DNA from: JAAYHG01 sp012735455
Lineage (GTDB): Bacteria; Bacillota; DTU030; DUMP01
Reading direction: 5' to 3'
Assembly: GCA_050951365.1 (NCBI GenBank)
Contig: JBMNIX010000011.1
Coordinates: 1-64,000 of the forward strand
DNA: 64,000 nt
The number at the start of each line of letters is the position of its first letter. The stretch's first letter is position 1. Positions 1 through 8,557 of this stretch are shown here, piece after piece. A model generated the notes under the pieces. The model was given only the letters and a program-made list of their open reading frames with translations, did not search any database and was not told where the DNA came from. Position numbers and translations under genes: made by a program.

Positions 1-648
1 GAAGGAACTGCGAGGATGGCCCAACAAATAGGTAAAGAAGCAGAGAAATTTGCCGTTCATGTCAAGGGCCTTGAGGTACCCGCTCACTCCGCACGTGGAG
101 TACCGGGGATGGCAATCGGTTATGCCACTTCCAATAGAGGCGGGACGCACCAAGACGGGAGGCCTACGGCCGAAAGGGCTGGGGTTGTGGACATCAACCA
201 AATCGATGGCAAAGGGTACTACGAAGTGGACGTACAACGCATGACGACCTTGAGCGATTGCCTTATTCATTGTCGCATGATGGAGAACATTATGGGCTTA
301 ACTGCTCTAAGTGAGGATCATACGGAAATTGTTCGGCTGGTGACAGGACTGACCCTTACGCTAAAGGATCTCACCGATATTGCCGACCGCGTTTACGCGA
401 TGGAGCGGGCTTTCAACATCCGTGAAGGAGAATCGCGCAGCAGCGATACTCTACCCTGGCGTTTCATGCATGAACCGATTCCTTCTGGTCCCGCCGCAGG
501 CAAATATATCCCGCCAGAAGTTCTAGATAAACTGTTGGATGAGACGTACGAAAAACGCGGATGGGACAAGAAAACCGGTTATCCCACCAAGGAGACATTG
601 CACAGGCTGGGATTGGATTCTGTAATCAAGGATATCTATGGCAACTAA
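1..648 (+). CDS. Aldehyde:ferredoxin oxidoreductase, C-terminal part (5' end outside window)
   Basis: The frame is open from base 1, so only the last 215 residues are visible. The family is recognised from the C-terminal AOR domain: a segment HVKGLEVPAHSARG near the start, which matches the HVKNLDFPAHDPRA segment of the second AOR at 9269-11122, and the closing pattern YEKRGWDKKTGYPTKETL, which matches YARRGWDENGVPTRETV there. AOR enzymes oxidise aldehydes to acids with a tungstopterin and pass electrons to ferredoxin in the cytoplasm. One Cys-rich spot (DCLIHC) lies where family members place the last cluster ligand. The gene ends at TAA 646-648 and is followed by a beta-hydroxyacid dehydrogenase and a TRAP transporter, suggesting an operon for an imported hydroxy-acid or aldehyde-yielding substrate. 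Family confident, substrate unknown. Confidence 0.9.
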   Translation, partial: EGTARMAQQIGKEAEKFAVHVKGLEVPAHSARGVPGMAIGYATSNRGGTHQDGRPTAERAGVVDINQIDGKGYYEVDVQRMTTLSDCLIHCRMMENIMGLTALSEDHTEIVRLVTGLTLTLKDLTDIADRVYAMERAFNIREGESRSSDTLPWRFMHEPIPSGPAAGKYIPPEVLDKLLDETYEKRGWDKKTGYPTKETLHRLGLDSVIKDIYGN

Positions 649-687
649 GTGCTAGTTACCAGCCAAGAAGACAAGGAGGTAATCAAA

Positions 688-1599
688 GTGGATACAGCGA
701 CCAAGGTAATTGGCTTCATAGGTTTGGGAAATATGGGCCGCCCTATGGCAAAGAACTTGCTTAAGGCCGGTTATGATCTTGTCGTCTATGATCTAATAGA
801 AGAAGCCGTCACTGACCTAATGGGGCTGGGAGCTAAGCGAGGAACCAGCCCGAAAGATGTCGCAGAACGTTCAGAGATTGTCATTACGATGCTGCCGTCC
901 TCTCCGCACGTGGAGCAAGTTATTCTTGGGCCTTTAGGAGTACTGGCAGGAGCGCGGCCTGGCTTGCTGGTTATCGATATGAGCAGTATCGCTCCTGTGG
1001 TAAGCCAAAAGGTTGCCGCCAAGGTTAAAGAAAAAGGAGTCAGGATGCTAGACGCGCCTGTAACAGGAGGGACTGCAGGGGCAGCAAACGGCACTCTCAC
1101 AATTATGGTGGGAGGTGATAAAGAGGACCTAGCAGAAGCTATGCCCATCTTTGAGCACTTAGGTAAGAAAGTAATCCACGTAGGTAAGTCAGGCATGGGG
1201 CAAACAGCAAAAGTCTGTAATCAGATTGTTGTCGGTATCAGCTTCTGTGCTGTAGCCGAAGCCTTAGTCTTAGGCGTTAAAGCCGGAGCAGACCCAGTAT
1301 TGCTGAGGGAAATTCTTAATTCCGGTTCTGCTCACTGTTGGGCGCTGGATCAACGTATTCCTCACGTTTTAGAAGGAGATTTTGAGCCTGGCTTTATGAT
1401 TAACCTTCAGCATAAAGATCTCGGCTTGGCACTAGACACGGGAAAAGACCTTAATGTCCCTTTGCCCTTCGCCGGCCTGGCCTTCCAAGCCTATTCAGCA
1501 GCACGGGCCGAGGGTTTGGGCGAAAAGGACCATTCAGCGGTAATCCAGGTTCTTGAAAAGCTGGTTAACGTTGAAACAAGAAAGGGGGGTGAACTCTAA
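688..1599 (+). CDS. 3-hydroxyisobutyrate dehydrogenase / tartronate semialdehyde reductase family protein
   Basis: A 303-residue NAD(P)-dependent beta-hydroxyacid dehydrogenase. The N-terminal Rossmann motif GFIGLGNMG is at residues 9-17, the substrate-binding motif DAPVTGGTAGA around 122-132, and the catalytic motif GQTAKVCNQ gives Lys175 and Asn178. Length is normal. I chose GTG 688 because AAGGAGGT (673-680) lies seven bases upstream; the frame stays open back to 649 but has no ribosome site there. Family members interconvert a beta-hydroxyacid and its semialdehyde. Lying between an AOR gene and a TRAP transporter, it could make the aldehyde that AOR oxidises; that link is inference. The exact substrate cannot be read from the sequence. 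Confidence 0.92.
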   Translation: MDTATKVIGFIGLGNMGRPMAKNLLKAGYDLVVYDLIEEAVTDLMGLGAKRGTSPKDVAERSEIVITMLPSSPHVEQVILGPLGVLAGARPGLLVIDMSSIAPVVSQKVAAKVKEKGVRMLDAPVTGGTAGAANGTLTIMVGGDKEDLAEAMPIFEHLGKKVIHVGKSGMGQTAKVCNQIVVGISFCAVAEALVLGVKAGADPVLLREILNSGSAHCWALDQRIPHVLEGDFEPGFMINLQHKDLGLALDTGKDLNVPLPFAGLAFQAYSAARAEGLGEKDHSAVIQVLEKLVNVETRKGGEL

Positions 1600-2412
1600 T
1601 TAACGGAACAGATAGCAACTCAGTCCAGTTGAACTTTCTTATTACTAAATCGAGAAGGGGTTAAAGGAGGGTATGCACTTGTCCCGGAAAAACCCGTGGT
1701 GGAGCATATGTGTCGTCCTTCTCATGGTCACGTTCATCGCCGGTTGCTCGTCGCAATCCGCCCCCGCTCCCAAACCTCAGCAGCCTGCAGCACAGAAAAG
1801 CGAAGGGCAGCCACAGCAGCCCAAGTTCGTGGCCAAGTTAGGGCACGTTGGAGCACCTGATCACGTTTTCGAAATCGGTGCGAAGAAATTTTCGGAGTTG
1901 GTCCTCCAAAAAACCGACGGCCAGATCCGGATTGATACGTATCCAGGTGGACAGCTTGGTGGAGACCGCGATATGTTTGAAGGCCTCCAAATGGGGACAA
2001 TTGAATTCGCTATTGAAGGGCCCATAGACTCCTTTCTACCGATAACTTCCGTGGTGAATCTTGCTTATCTCTTCAACGGCCCTGAACACGTGTATAAATT
2101 CCTCGATGGGCCATTGGGTGAACAGGTATTCGGCGGGTTGGAGAAAATGGGCATACACCATTTAGCAGAGATGGAAAACGGCTGGCGTTTGGTGACTTCA
2201 AACAAGCCGATCAATTCCATCGCCGATTTAAAAGGTATGAAAATACGGGTTCCAGAGAGCCCTGTCTTTCGTGACGCCTTTACTGCTTTAGGTGCCAGCC
2301 CCGTCCCGGTCGCATTCACGGAACTGTACAGTGCCCTCCAGCAAGGAGTTGTAGACGGACAAGAAAACCCGATTTTCCACATAATGACCCAACGATTCTA
2401 TTAAGTTCAGAA

Positions 2413-2417
2413 GTATG
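2413..2417. repeat. 5-bp target-site duplication GTATG (second copy 4874-4878)
   Basis: GTATG occurs at 2413-2417 and again at 4874-4878, directly outside the two ends of the IS21-family element. Removing one copy plus the element restores the dctP reading frame exactly, which supports it being the duplicated target. Confidence 0.85.
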
Positions 2418-2564
2418 TGTAAGTGGCCATGTTAAAATGGACATAAATGGCCACGAAAATTCCCCACCTTTGGCCAACTAAAAAGGAAAATGCGCCCACT
2501 CCGCAAAGTTAATCGGTATGGACAAAGCCGACTAACAACAAGGGAGTGAGCGCAAATCAAAAAG

Positions 2565-4043
2565 GTGGGAGATATCGTGGAGATCCGCAAATGCCGCCGA
2601 GGCGGCCTTAGCAAAGCAGCCACCGCCAGACAGCTTGGGATAGATCGGAAGACAGTGGCCAAGTACTGGGACGGGCCTTCAGACGAGCCGGAAAAGCCCA
2701 GATACAACAGGCGCAGTCACAAGATCGATCCCTATCAAGAGTATATCACAAAAAGGCTGGAGATGTGGCCGGAACTTAGCGCCGAAAGGATCTACCAAGA
2801 AATAGCAGGGCTAGGCTTCACCGGCTCGCGCCGGACTGTGCGCCGTTACGTGGCCAAGATCCGACCACCCAAGCAGCGGGAACACAAGCCCATAGAAACC
2901 CTGCCTGGTGAACAGGCGCAGGTAGACTGGGGACACCTGGGGCGTATTCAGGTAAACAGTGCGTCACTCCCGCTATATGCCTTTGTACTGTGTCTATCCT
3001 GGTCACGAGTGCGCTACGTAGAGTTCATCACCTCACTTAATATGGCCACCTTTGCTGCCTGCCTCCACCGGGCCTTTGAATACGTGGGCGGAGTACCTAG
3101 GCAGATCCTCTTTGATAATGCCAAGATTGTTGTGAGTGAGCGTGTAGGTGGTGTCGTCCGCTACAACGAGCAACTGCTACGTATGGCTGCCCTCTACGGC
3201 TTTGAGCCCAGGGCCTGTTGGATAAGGGACCCTGAATCCAAGGGCAAAGTGGAATCCAACGTTAAGTACGTCAAGCATGGCTTCTACTACGGCCGTGAGT
3301 ATACGAGCCTTCAAGACTTAAACCGTCAAGCTCGCAATTGGCTTGATACTATTGCTAATACCAAGATACACGGCACCACTGGTAAAGCCCCTTTTAAGCG
3401 GCTGAGTGAGGAAAAGAGGTACCTGAAGCCGCTGGACGTAGGGCAGTCCCTTTACATCATCGAAGAGCGCATGGCAACTAAGACAGGGCTTATCTCCATT
3501 GAGGGCAACCGTTATTCGGTACCGGCCGCCTTCGCCCGACGCAAAGTGCGTTACCGTCGCTACGAGGACAGGATTGAGATACTGGACGGGGACAAGGTAA
3601 TTGACTTCGTTGACTTAGTGGCTGGGCGGGGCCAGCAAATCATCCTCGACTGCCACTACCCTCAGCACAACCAGGAGAAGACTGTAGCCTCACACCCCCT
3701 GCAGGCTAAGTTCGAAGGCCTGGCCCCATCAGCAAAGAAGTACCTTCAGGGCCTTAGCCAGGCGCGGGTGGGACACCTGCGCGAACAAATGGAACAGATT
3801 ATTGCTTTGACCACTCTTTACAGCAAAGAAGAACTAGAAGCGGCTATGAAGAGATCCTTGGATTTTAATGCTTACGGCTATGGGCGGCTGAAAAAAATAC
3901 TGGAACGGCAAAAAGCGGCGCCGGGGAGCCTTCCGCAAAAACGCGAGGCGACACCTTCTGCATCACCGGAAATGCTAGCGGCAGTGGGAAGTTACAGGGT
4001 GCAAAAACGTGATCTCAGCTACTACGGGGGTGTAGTCCAGTGA
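2565..4043 (+). CDS. istA: IS21-family transposase IstA
   Basis: A 492-residue DDE/integrase-core transposase that cuts and joins the IS21 ends. An N-terminal helix-turn-helix is visible (LSKAATARQLGIDRKTVAKY, about residues 14-33). The catalytic core follows, with Asp in QAQVDWGHLG, Asp in ILFDNAK and Glu in ESKGKVESNV; then a C-terminal beta domain (TGLISIEGNRYSVP). The start is uncertain: GTG 2565 has no well-spaced ribosome site, while AAGGGAG at 2540-2546 lies ten bases before an in-frame ATC at 2556, which would begin IKKVGDIVEIRK. The stop overlaps the istB start by four bases (GTGA), typical of translational coupling in this family. Confidence 0.93.
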   Translation: MGDIVEIRKCRRGGLSKAATARQLGIDRKTVAKYWDGPSDEPEKPRYNRRSHKIDPYQEYITKRLEMWPELSAERIYQEIAGLGFTGSRRTVRRYVAKIRPPKQREHKPIETLPGEQAQVDWGHLGRIQVNSASLPLYAFVLCLSWSRVRYVEFITSLNMATFAACLHRAFEYVGGVPRQILFDNAKIVVSERVGGVVRYNEQLLRMAALYGFEPRACWIRDPESKGKVESNVKYVKHGFYYGREYTSLQDLNRQARNWLDTIANTKIHGTTGKAPFKRLSEEKRYLKPLDVGQSLYIIEERMATKTGLISIEGNRYSVPAAFARRKVRYRRYEDRIEILDGDKVIDFVDLVAGRGQQIILDCHYPQHNQEKTVASHPLQAKFEGLAPSAKKYLQGLSQARVGHLREQMEQIIALTTLYSKEELEAAMKRSLDFNAYGYGRLKKILERQKAAPGSLPQKREATPSASPEMLAAVGSYRVQKRDLSYYGGVVQ

Positions 4044-4816
4044 TTAGGGCCATACCTCCTGCCGACCGAACGATCTTAGAACAAGGCCTTAAACGCCTGA
4101 AGCTCAGACGGGTCCGAGAGCTCCTTGACGATGTCAATGAATTAGCGCTGCGGGAAGAACCCTCGTACCTGGACTTCCTCGCCTACATCGTCGATCAAGA
4201 GATCGCAGCCCGTGAGCATACTCAGCAGATAAAGAGGCTAAAAAGCGCTAAGTTTCCTTTCCACAAGACCCTGGACGACTTCGACTTTGCCTTCCAGAAC
4301 TCTATCAGTCGCCAGTCCATGCTGGATCTGGCCACGCTCGGGTTTGTTGAAGCTCACGAGAACATCGTTCTGCTAGGGCCGCAGGGGGTGGGCAAAACCC
4401 ACCTGGCTGTAGCGCTGGGAATCGCAGCTGTCAATGCTGGCTATCGCGTGCTCTTCATGACTGCAGATAGCCTCACGCAGACCATCTACAGTGCCCTGGC
4501 CGATGGCACCCTCTCCCAGCACATGAACCGGATTCTGCGCAATGACCTGATTATCCTTGACGAGGTGGGGTACCTCAGTCTTGATGCCACTGGGTCAAAC
4601 CACTTATTTCAGGTCATAGCCAAGGCTTATGAGACCCGCTCTCTCATCGTTACTAGCAACTTGGAGTTTCAGGAATGGGGAGAGCTCTTTGACAAGCCAG
4701 CAACTGCTGCCGCTGTGCTAGACCGCCTGTTACACCACGCTCATATCATCACCTTGAAGGGAGAGAGTTACCGCATGAGAAGTCGGCTCCGGGTTCCCCC
4801 AACTAAAGAGGTTTGA
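4040..4816 (+). CDS. istB: IS21-family helper ATPase IstB
   Basis: A 258-residue DnaC/DnaA-like AAA+ ATPase that helps IstA choose targets. The Walker A motif is GPQGVGKTHLA (about residues 114-124) and the Walker B motif LIILDEVGYLS (about 177-187); the sensor-like VTSNLEF segment and a C-terminal arginine-rich end (YRMRSRLR) are present. Length is normal. Translation starts at GTG 4040 inside the istA stop, so it is probably coupled to istA. The element's right end lies 57 bases downstream. Confidence 0.93.
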   Translation: MIRAIPPADRTILEQGLKRLKLRRVRELLDDVNELALREEPSYLDFLAYIVDQEIAAREHTQQIKRLKSAKFPFHKTLDDFDFAFQNSISRQSMLDLATLGFVEAHENIVLLGPQGVGKTHLAVALGIAAVNAGYRVLFMTADSLTQTIYSALADGTLSQHMNRILRNDLIILDEVGYLSLDATGSNHLFQVIAKAYETRSLIVTSNLEFQEWGELFDKPATAAAVLDRLLHHAHIITLKGESYRMRSRLRVPPTKEV

Positions 4817-5252
4817 TCTGAGGCTGAGGAATTTTCATGGCCAAATGTGGGGAATCTCAAATGGCCATTGACAGTATGTTGCACTGACCCGCCACATTTA
4901 TATGAATGCTCCTCTTCTGGTTAGTTTGAAGTTCTGGCAACAGCTTACCCCTGAACAGCAAAAGGCCATCGAAGAGGCAGCTATGGAGGCAACTCAGTAT
5001 CAGCGTCAAGTTTGCCAGCAAAAAGAGAAAGAGCTCCTGAAGGAACTGGAAACAAAAGGTGTCACCATAACAAAGCCGGATCTAGCGCCTTTCCGTGAGG
5101 CGGTTAAGCCAGTACACGAAGCTTGGGCGAAGCAATTCGGCCAAGATCTCTATCAACAGATTGTTGCCTTGGGGCAGTAAGCAGCAAAAAGGCGCCTGGC
5201 CCCTGCCTTGAGCGGTAGGGACCAGGTCTCCCTTTGGTTTAGAAAGGAGGGA

Positions 5253-5717
5253 ATGGGTGTGAGACGTCTGTTTCGATTCTTTGAAGACCTTGGAGGTCTC
5301 TTACTTGGCTTTATGACGATCCTGGTTTTGTTCCAAGTTTTAACCAGGTATGTTTTTAAGTCGCCACCGCCGTGGACAGAGGAACTGGCTCGCTACGTTA
5401 TGATCTGGGGAACTCTCATTGTTAGTGCCGTACTCAGTTTTGATAAAGGCCATATAAATCTAGACTATTTTGTTAATCGTCTCCCTTCCCATATAGCTAA
5501 GATTGTGTATATCATTACTGGAGTTTTAGTAACCTTGTTTCTCTGTCTCTTCTTACTGAGCGGATTCGGCTTAGTTGAAACAGCTGTGCAAGTATCGCAA
5601 CGCTCTCCCGGCGCTGGATTACCGATGGTGATTGTTTATGTCGTTATACCCGCGGCAGCGCTTTTGATGATCGGGGCACAGGTTGTGGATTTAAGAAACG
5701 CGATGAAAGGTGAGTGA
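5253..5717 (+). CDS. dctQ: TRAP transporter small membrane subunit DctQ
   Basis: A 154-residue membrane protein with about four hydrophobic segments (starting near residues 10, 46, 83 and 125) and the DctQ-like stretch VLTRYVFKSPPPWTEELARY. In tripartite ATP-independent periplasmic transporters it links receptor DctP to the large subunit DctM. AAAGGAGG at 5243-5250 precedes two possible starts, ATG 5253 and GTG 5259; the GTG has better spacing and would shorten the protein by two residues. It lies between the broken dctP and dctM, all in one direction. The subunit looks intact, but without its receptor the system may not work. Confidence 0.92.
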   Translation: MGVRRLFRFFEDLGGLLLGFMTILVLFQVLTRYVFKSPPPWTEELARYVMIWGTLIVSAVLSFDKGHINLDYFVNRLPSHIAKIVYIITGVLVTLFLCLFLLSGFGLVETAVQVSQRSPGAGLPMVIVYVVIPAAALLMIGAQVVDLRNAMKGE

Positions 5718-5746
5718 ACCTGGCCGTTTAAGGAGTTGAACAAAGT

Positions 5747-7027
5747 ATGGCTATTACACTAATGCTCATCCTTTTTGTGCTCTTCCTCGTCTTGGGTATA
5801 CCTGTCGCACACACCCTTGGGATTGTCTCCTTGCTTTTTGTCATGGCAAATAGTTTTCCTCTTTCCTTGTTGTCGCAAAGAATGTTCGTTGGTATGGATA
5901 GCTTTCCACTGATGGCACTGCCCTTGTTCCTCCTCGCAGGCAACTTAATGAATACTGGTGGTGTTACAGACCGTTTGTGGAAATTTGCCAGAACCATCAT
6001 TGGGTTTATTCCGGGTGGCATGGGTCACGTGAGCGTGCTCTCAAGCATGCTTTTTGCAAGCATGAGCGGGTCAGCCCTTGCCACAGCGGGTGGGTTAGGT
6101 CCTATCCAGATCAAAGGAATGGTTGAGGATGGGTTCCGTAAAGACACGGCTGCTGCCATTACAGCCGCTGCCTCAACAATCGGCCCTATAATCCCCCCTA
6201 GTATCGTCTTTGTTCTCTACGGTGTCCTGGGAGGCATATCAGTCGGTAAGCTGTTCCTCGCCGGAGTGGTCCCTGGAATCCTTATGGGATTAAGCTTGAT
6301 GGGTTACGTTCTCTTCCTTGCCTTTACTAAGCGGGAACAGCTTATTGTTAGACCATTTCCGGACGGGAAAGCCTTTCTTGATGCCTTAAAAGACGGCATT
6401 CTCCCTTTACTTTCCCCCATCATCATCCTTGGCGGCATCCTGGGTGGAGTGTTTACCCCGACCGAGGCAGCCGCAGTTGCTAGTGCTTACTCTCTCTTTT
6501 TAGGGTTTCTCTATCGAGAGATGGATCTGAAGTCATTGTTCAGCGTACTCAAGGACACAGCCCGTACCTCAGCAAGCATAATGCTGATTATTGGTTTTGC
6601 CTCGTCCTTCTCTTGGTTGCTCACGTCATCGGGCGCTTCCAGACTCTTTGTCTCCTTTGTTCTGGGCGCAGGTGTTTCCCGAACGGTAATCCTTATCCTT
6701 TTAAACCTTGCCCTTCTTATTGTTGGTTGCTTCGTAGAAACCAACTCCGCTGTAGTTCTTCTTACCCCTCTTTTGGTCCCAGCCATGACCGCCGTTGGAA
6801 TCGACCCCGTCCATCTTGGGATAATTCTCTGTGTCAACCTTCTGATTGGTATCCTTACACCTCCCATGGGAATGGCAATCTATGTTGTGAGCAAAGTGGC
6901 AAGTGTCCCGTTTCACCAAATCGTTCGCTCGGTTATCCCATTGATCGGATGCCTGGTGGTCGTACAGCTAATCGTTACCTTTATTCCGCAGGTGTCGTTG
7001 TTCCTGCCCAATCTGCTCATGCGTTGA
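5747..7027 (+). CDS. dctM: TRAP transporter large permease subunit DctM
   Basis: A 426-residue, strongly hydrophobic protein with about twelve membrane segments, matching the usual size of DctM. Family signatures are visible: FLLAGNLMNTGGVTDRLWKF early, SGSALATAGGLGPI with the conserved Gly-rich loop, TIGPIIPPSIVFVLYG, GVFTPTEAAAVAS in the middle, and GILTPPMGMAIYVV near the end. It drives Na+- or H+-coupled uptake of an organic acid delivered by DctP. It lies 29 bases after dctQ with a weak AAGGAGTTG upstream of ATG 5747. GC content rises sharply just after its stop. Confidence 0.94.
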   Translation: MAITLMLILFVLFLVLGIPVAHTLGIVSLLFVMANSFPLSLLSQRMFVGMDSFPLMALPLFLLAGNLMNTGGVTDRLWKFARTIIGFIPGGMGHVSVLSSMLFASMSGSALATAGGLGPIQIKGMVEDGFRKDTAAAITAAASTIGPIIPPSIVFVLYGVLGGISVGKLFLAGVVPGILMGLSLMGYVLFLAFTKREQLIVRPFPDGKAFLDALKDGILPLLSPIIILGGILGGVFTPTEAAAVASAYSLFLGFLYREMDLKSLFSVLKDTARTSASIMLIIGFASSFSWLLTSSGASRLFVSFVLGAGVSRTVILILLNLALLIVGCFVETNSAVVLLTPLLVPAMTAVGIDPVHLGIILCVNLLIGILTPPMGMAIYVVSKVASVPFHQIVRSVIPLIGCLVVVQLIVTFIPQVSLFLPNLLMR

Positions 7028-7080
7028 CTTTGCGTTATGAACCGAATCAGAAAATATCGTTGAGGAGGGTCTAACATAAC

Positions 7081-7797
7081 ATGCGCATCAACCCCGATCT
7101 TTGCATCGGCTGCGGCTCCTGCGTCCCGTACTGCCCCATGCGCGCCATCAGCCTGAAAGACCACGCCGTGGTGAACGAGGACGAGTGCGTGGAGTGCGGC
7201 ATCTGCGTCCGCGCCGGCGTCTGCCCCGTGGACGCCTTTGAGCCGCCTGAGCTCGAGTACCCGCGCATCCTGCGCCAGGTCTTCTCCGACCCTCTGGTGA
7301 CCCACCCCGGCACCAACGTCCCCGGGCGCGGCACCGAGGAGATGAAGACCAACGACGTCACCGGCCGCTTCCGCCGCGGTCACGCCGGCATCGCCGTGGA
7401 GCTCGGCCGGCCCGGCACCGGCACCCGCCTCTACAACGTGGAGAAGGTGGCCCAGGCGGTGGCCCCCTTCGGCGTCAAGTTCGAGCCGAAGAACCCCACC
7501 ACTCAGCTCATGGTGGACCAGAGCACCGGGAAATTAAAGGACGACTGCCTGAACGAGAAGGTCCTTTCCGCCATTGTGGAGTTCGACTGCCGGGAGGACC
7601 AGGTGGTGCCCATCCTCACCGCCATTAAGAAGGTGGCGGCTGAGCTCGATACTGTCTTCTCGCTGGACATCTGCAGCCGCGTAGCGGAGGACGGCACCAT
7701 CCCCACGGCGGAGCTGGCCCGCCGGGCCGGGTTCACCCCTTCCGTCAACGGCAAAACCAACGCCGGCCTCGGCCGGCCCCTGGCAAAGGAGGACTAA
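7081..7797 (+). CDS. Unrecognised iron-sulfur protein A1 (2x[4Fe-4S] ferredoxin domain plus conserved domain)
   Basis: A 238-residue protein. Residues 1-60 hold two [4Fe-4S] motifs: CIGCGSCVPYCP (C-x2-C-x2-C-x3-C) and CVECGICVRAGVC (C-x2-C-x2-C-x5-C). The rest is a domain I do not recognise, shared with the two paralogues at 15843 and 33561. Its conserved blocks are GRGTEEMKTNDVTGRF (about 83-98), VELGRP, NVEKVAQA, NPTTQLM, KVLSAIVEF, LDTVFSLD and a C-terminal NGKTNAGLGRP. GAGGAGGG precedes ATG 7081. The partner gene B1 starts three bases after its stop. It is cytoplasmic by lack of a signal. The ferredoxin part suggests electron transfer to or from B1 or the downstream AOR; the function itself is unknown. 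It lies at the start of the GC-rich block. Confidence 0.88.
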   Translation: MRINPDLCIGCGSCVPYCPMRAISLKDHAVVNEDECVECGICVRAGVCPVDAFEPPELEYPRILRQVFSDPLVTHPGTNVPGRGTEEMKTNDVTGRFRRGHAGIAVELGRPGTGTRLYNVEKVAQAVAPFGVKFEPKNPTTQLMVDQSTGKLKDDCLNEKVLSAIVEFDCREDQVVPILTAIKKVAAELDTVFSLDICSRVAEDGTIPTAELARRAGFTPSVNGKTNAGLGRPLAKED

Positions 7798-7800
7798 CCC

Positions 7801-8418
7801 ATGACCCACACCCTGCACCGAAGCGGCGACCCCGCGGGCCTGGCCCACGACTACGTCATTTTCGCCATCGCGGCCCAGGGGATCAACTCCCAGGGCGCGG
7901 CCCCCAAGTTCAAACGGTTCGCCGACATCGCTTTGAAGTACAACCCGGTGAACTTCGGCGACATGAAGAGCGGGAACATGTTCACCGTGGGGAAGGACGA
8001 GATTTTGGGGAACTTCCGGGAGAACTCCATCGTCCACGCGGTGTTCACGGATAAAGAGACCGTCCTCAAGTGCCTGAAAGAGGTGAAGGAAGCGGACATC
8101 GGGCTTTCCATCGTGGTCTCGGGCCTGGTGCACGAGGTGGGCAAGGCCTGCTGCGCCGCCGGAACGGCGGCGCACACGGTGGAGCACTCGCTGGGGATCC
8201 ACGGGGCGAGGGAGAAGCTCCCGGCCCCGGCGGTGCTCGACATCAGCACGATGTGCGGCCACGGCATGGTGGCCTTCTCGCTGGTGGAGCACCTGGTGGA
8301 CGAGGTGAAGGCCGGGCGCACCACGGTGGAAAAGGCGGCCCGGGAGCTGGCTAAGCAGTGCGTCTGCGGGGTCTTTAACCCCGTGCGGGCGGCGGAGATC
8401 ATCCAAGGGCTGGTCTAG
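7801..8418 (+). CDS. Unrecognised partner protein B1 (conserved His/Cys protein)
   Basis: A 205-residue protein that always follows an A-type gene in this window. I do not recognise the family. Comparing the three copies gives conserved blocks: MTHTLHR at the N-terminus, GIN..G, NPV..GD...GN, ADIGLSIVVSG, HTVEHSLG, MCGHGMV, and CVCGVFNPVRA at the C-terminus. Cysteines conserved in all copies are one in KACCAAG, one in MCGH and two in CxCG, which with the conserved His residues could bind a metal or cluster. No signal peptide or membrane segment is visible. AAGGAGGACTAACCC directly precedes ATG 7801, and the three-base gap to A1 implies co-translation. Predicted subunit of a two-protein redox enzyme; inference only. 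Confidence 0.88.
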   Translation: MTHTLHRSGDPAGLAHDYVIFAIAAQGINSQGAAPKFKRFADIALKYNPVNFGDMKSGNMFTVGKDEILGNFRENSIVHAVFTDKETVLKCLKEVKEADIGLSIVVSGLVHEVGKACCAAGTAAHTVEHSLGIHGAREKLPAPAVLDISTMCGHGMVAFSLVEHLVDEVKAGRTTVEKAARELAKQCVCGVFNPVRAAEIIQGLV

Positions 8419-8557
8419 GATTCTATCAGAAGACAGAAAAATGAGCAGGGCTCGCCAGGGCGCGGGTCCTGTTTTCGTTTGGCGCGGGCCGGGCAGGAAA
8501 AACATGGCGGCTTGGCGAAGTACAATTCAGAAGTGCGCGGCAAGGGGGCTCGGGGTT

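Larger units (their letters stand above)
2418..4873 (+). mobile_element. IS21-family insertion sequence, 2456 bp, complete
   Basis: The element starts TGTAAGTGGCCAT (2418) and ends with the inverted copy, read on the minus strand as TGTCAATGGCCAT (ending 4873): 11 of 13 positions match. Inner copies of a TGGCCA-containing repeat lie near both ends (around 2448-2455 and 4836-4842), as is usual for IS21 elements, which carry several terminal transposase-binding repeats. It holds istA and istB in the usual order with overlapping stop and start. A 5-bp GTATG duplication flanks it. Both genes look intact, so it may still be active. It sits inside dctP. Confidence 0.92.
1673..5180 (+). pseudogene. 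dctP: TRAP transporter solute receptor DctP, broken by a stop codon and an IS21-family insertion
   Basis: The 5' part (1673-2401) encodes a lipoprotein signal (hydrophobic stretch ending FIAGC) and a DctP-type periplasmic receptor up to VVDGQENP...RFY. The 3' part continues in frame from about 4874 to 5180 with YVALTRHIYMNAPLLVS and the usual C-terminal helices. Deleting the insertion and one copy of its 5-bp target duplication restores a continuous frame through VQKYVALTRH. In that restored frame, codon 2402-2404 is TAA, where family members usually have Glu (FYEVQKY), so the gene carries a nonsense codon as well as the insertion. AAAGGAGG precedes ATG 1673. The intact dctQ and dctM follow, so the importer lacks its receptor unless another DctP serves it. 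Confidence 0.9.

Noticed and set aside
7534..8505. Long minus-strand open frame (323 codons) and a plus-strand Gly/Arg-rich frame at 8070-8354
   Set aside because: Both are antisense or off-frame shadows of A1/B1 in GC-rich DNA; they have repetitive His/Arg/Gly composition, no ribosome site and no family pattern.
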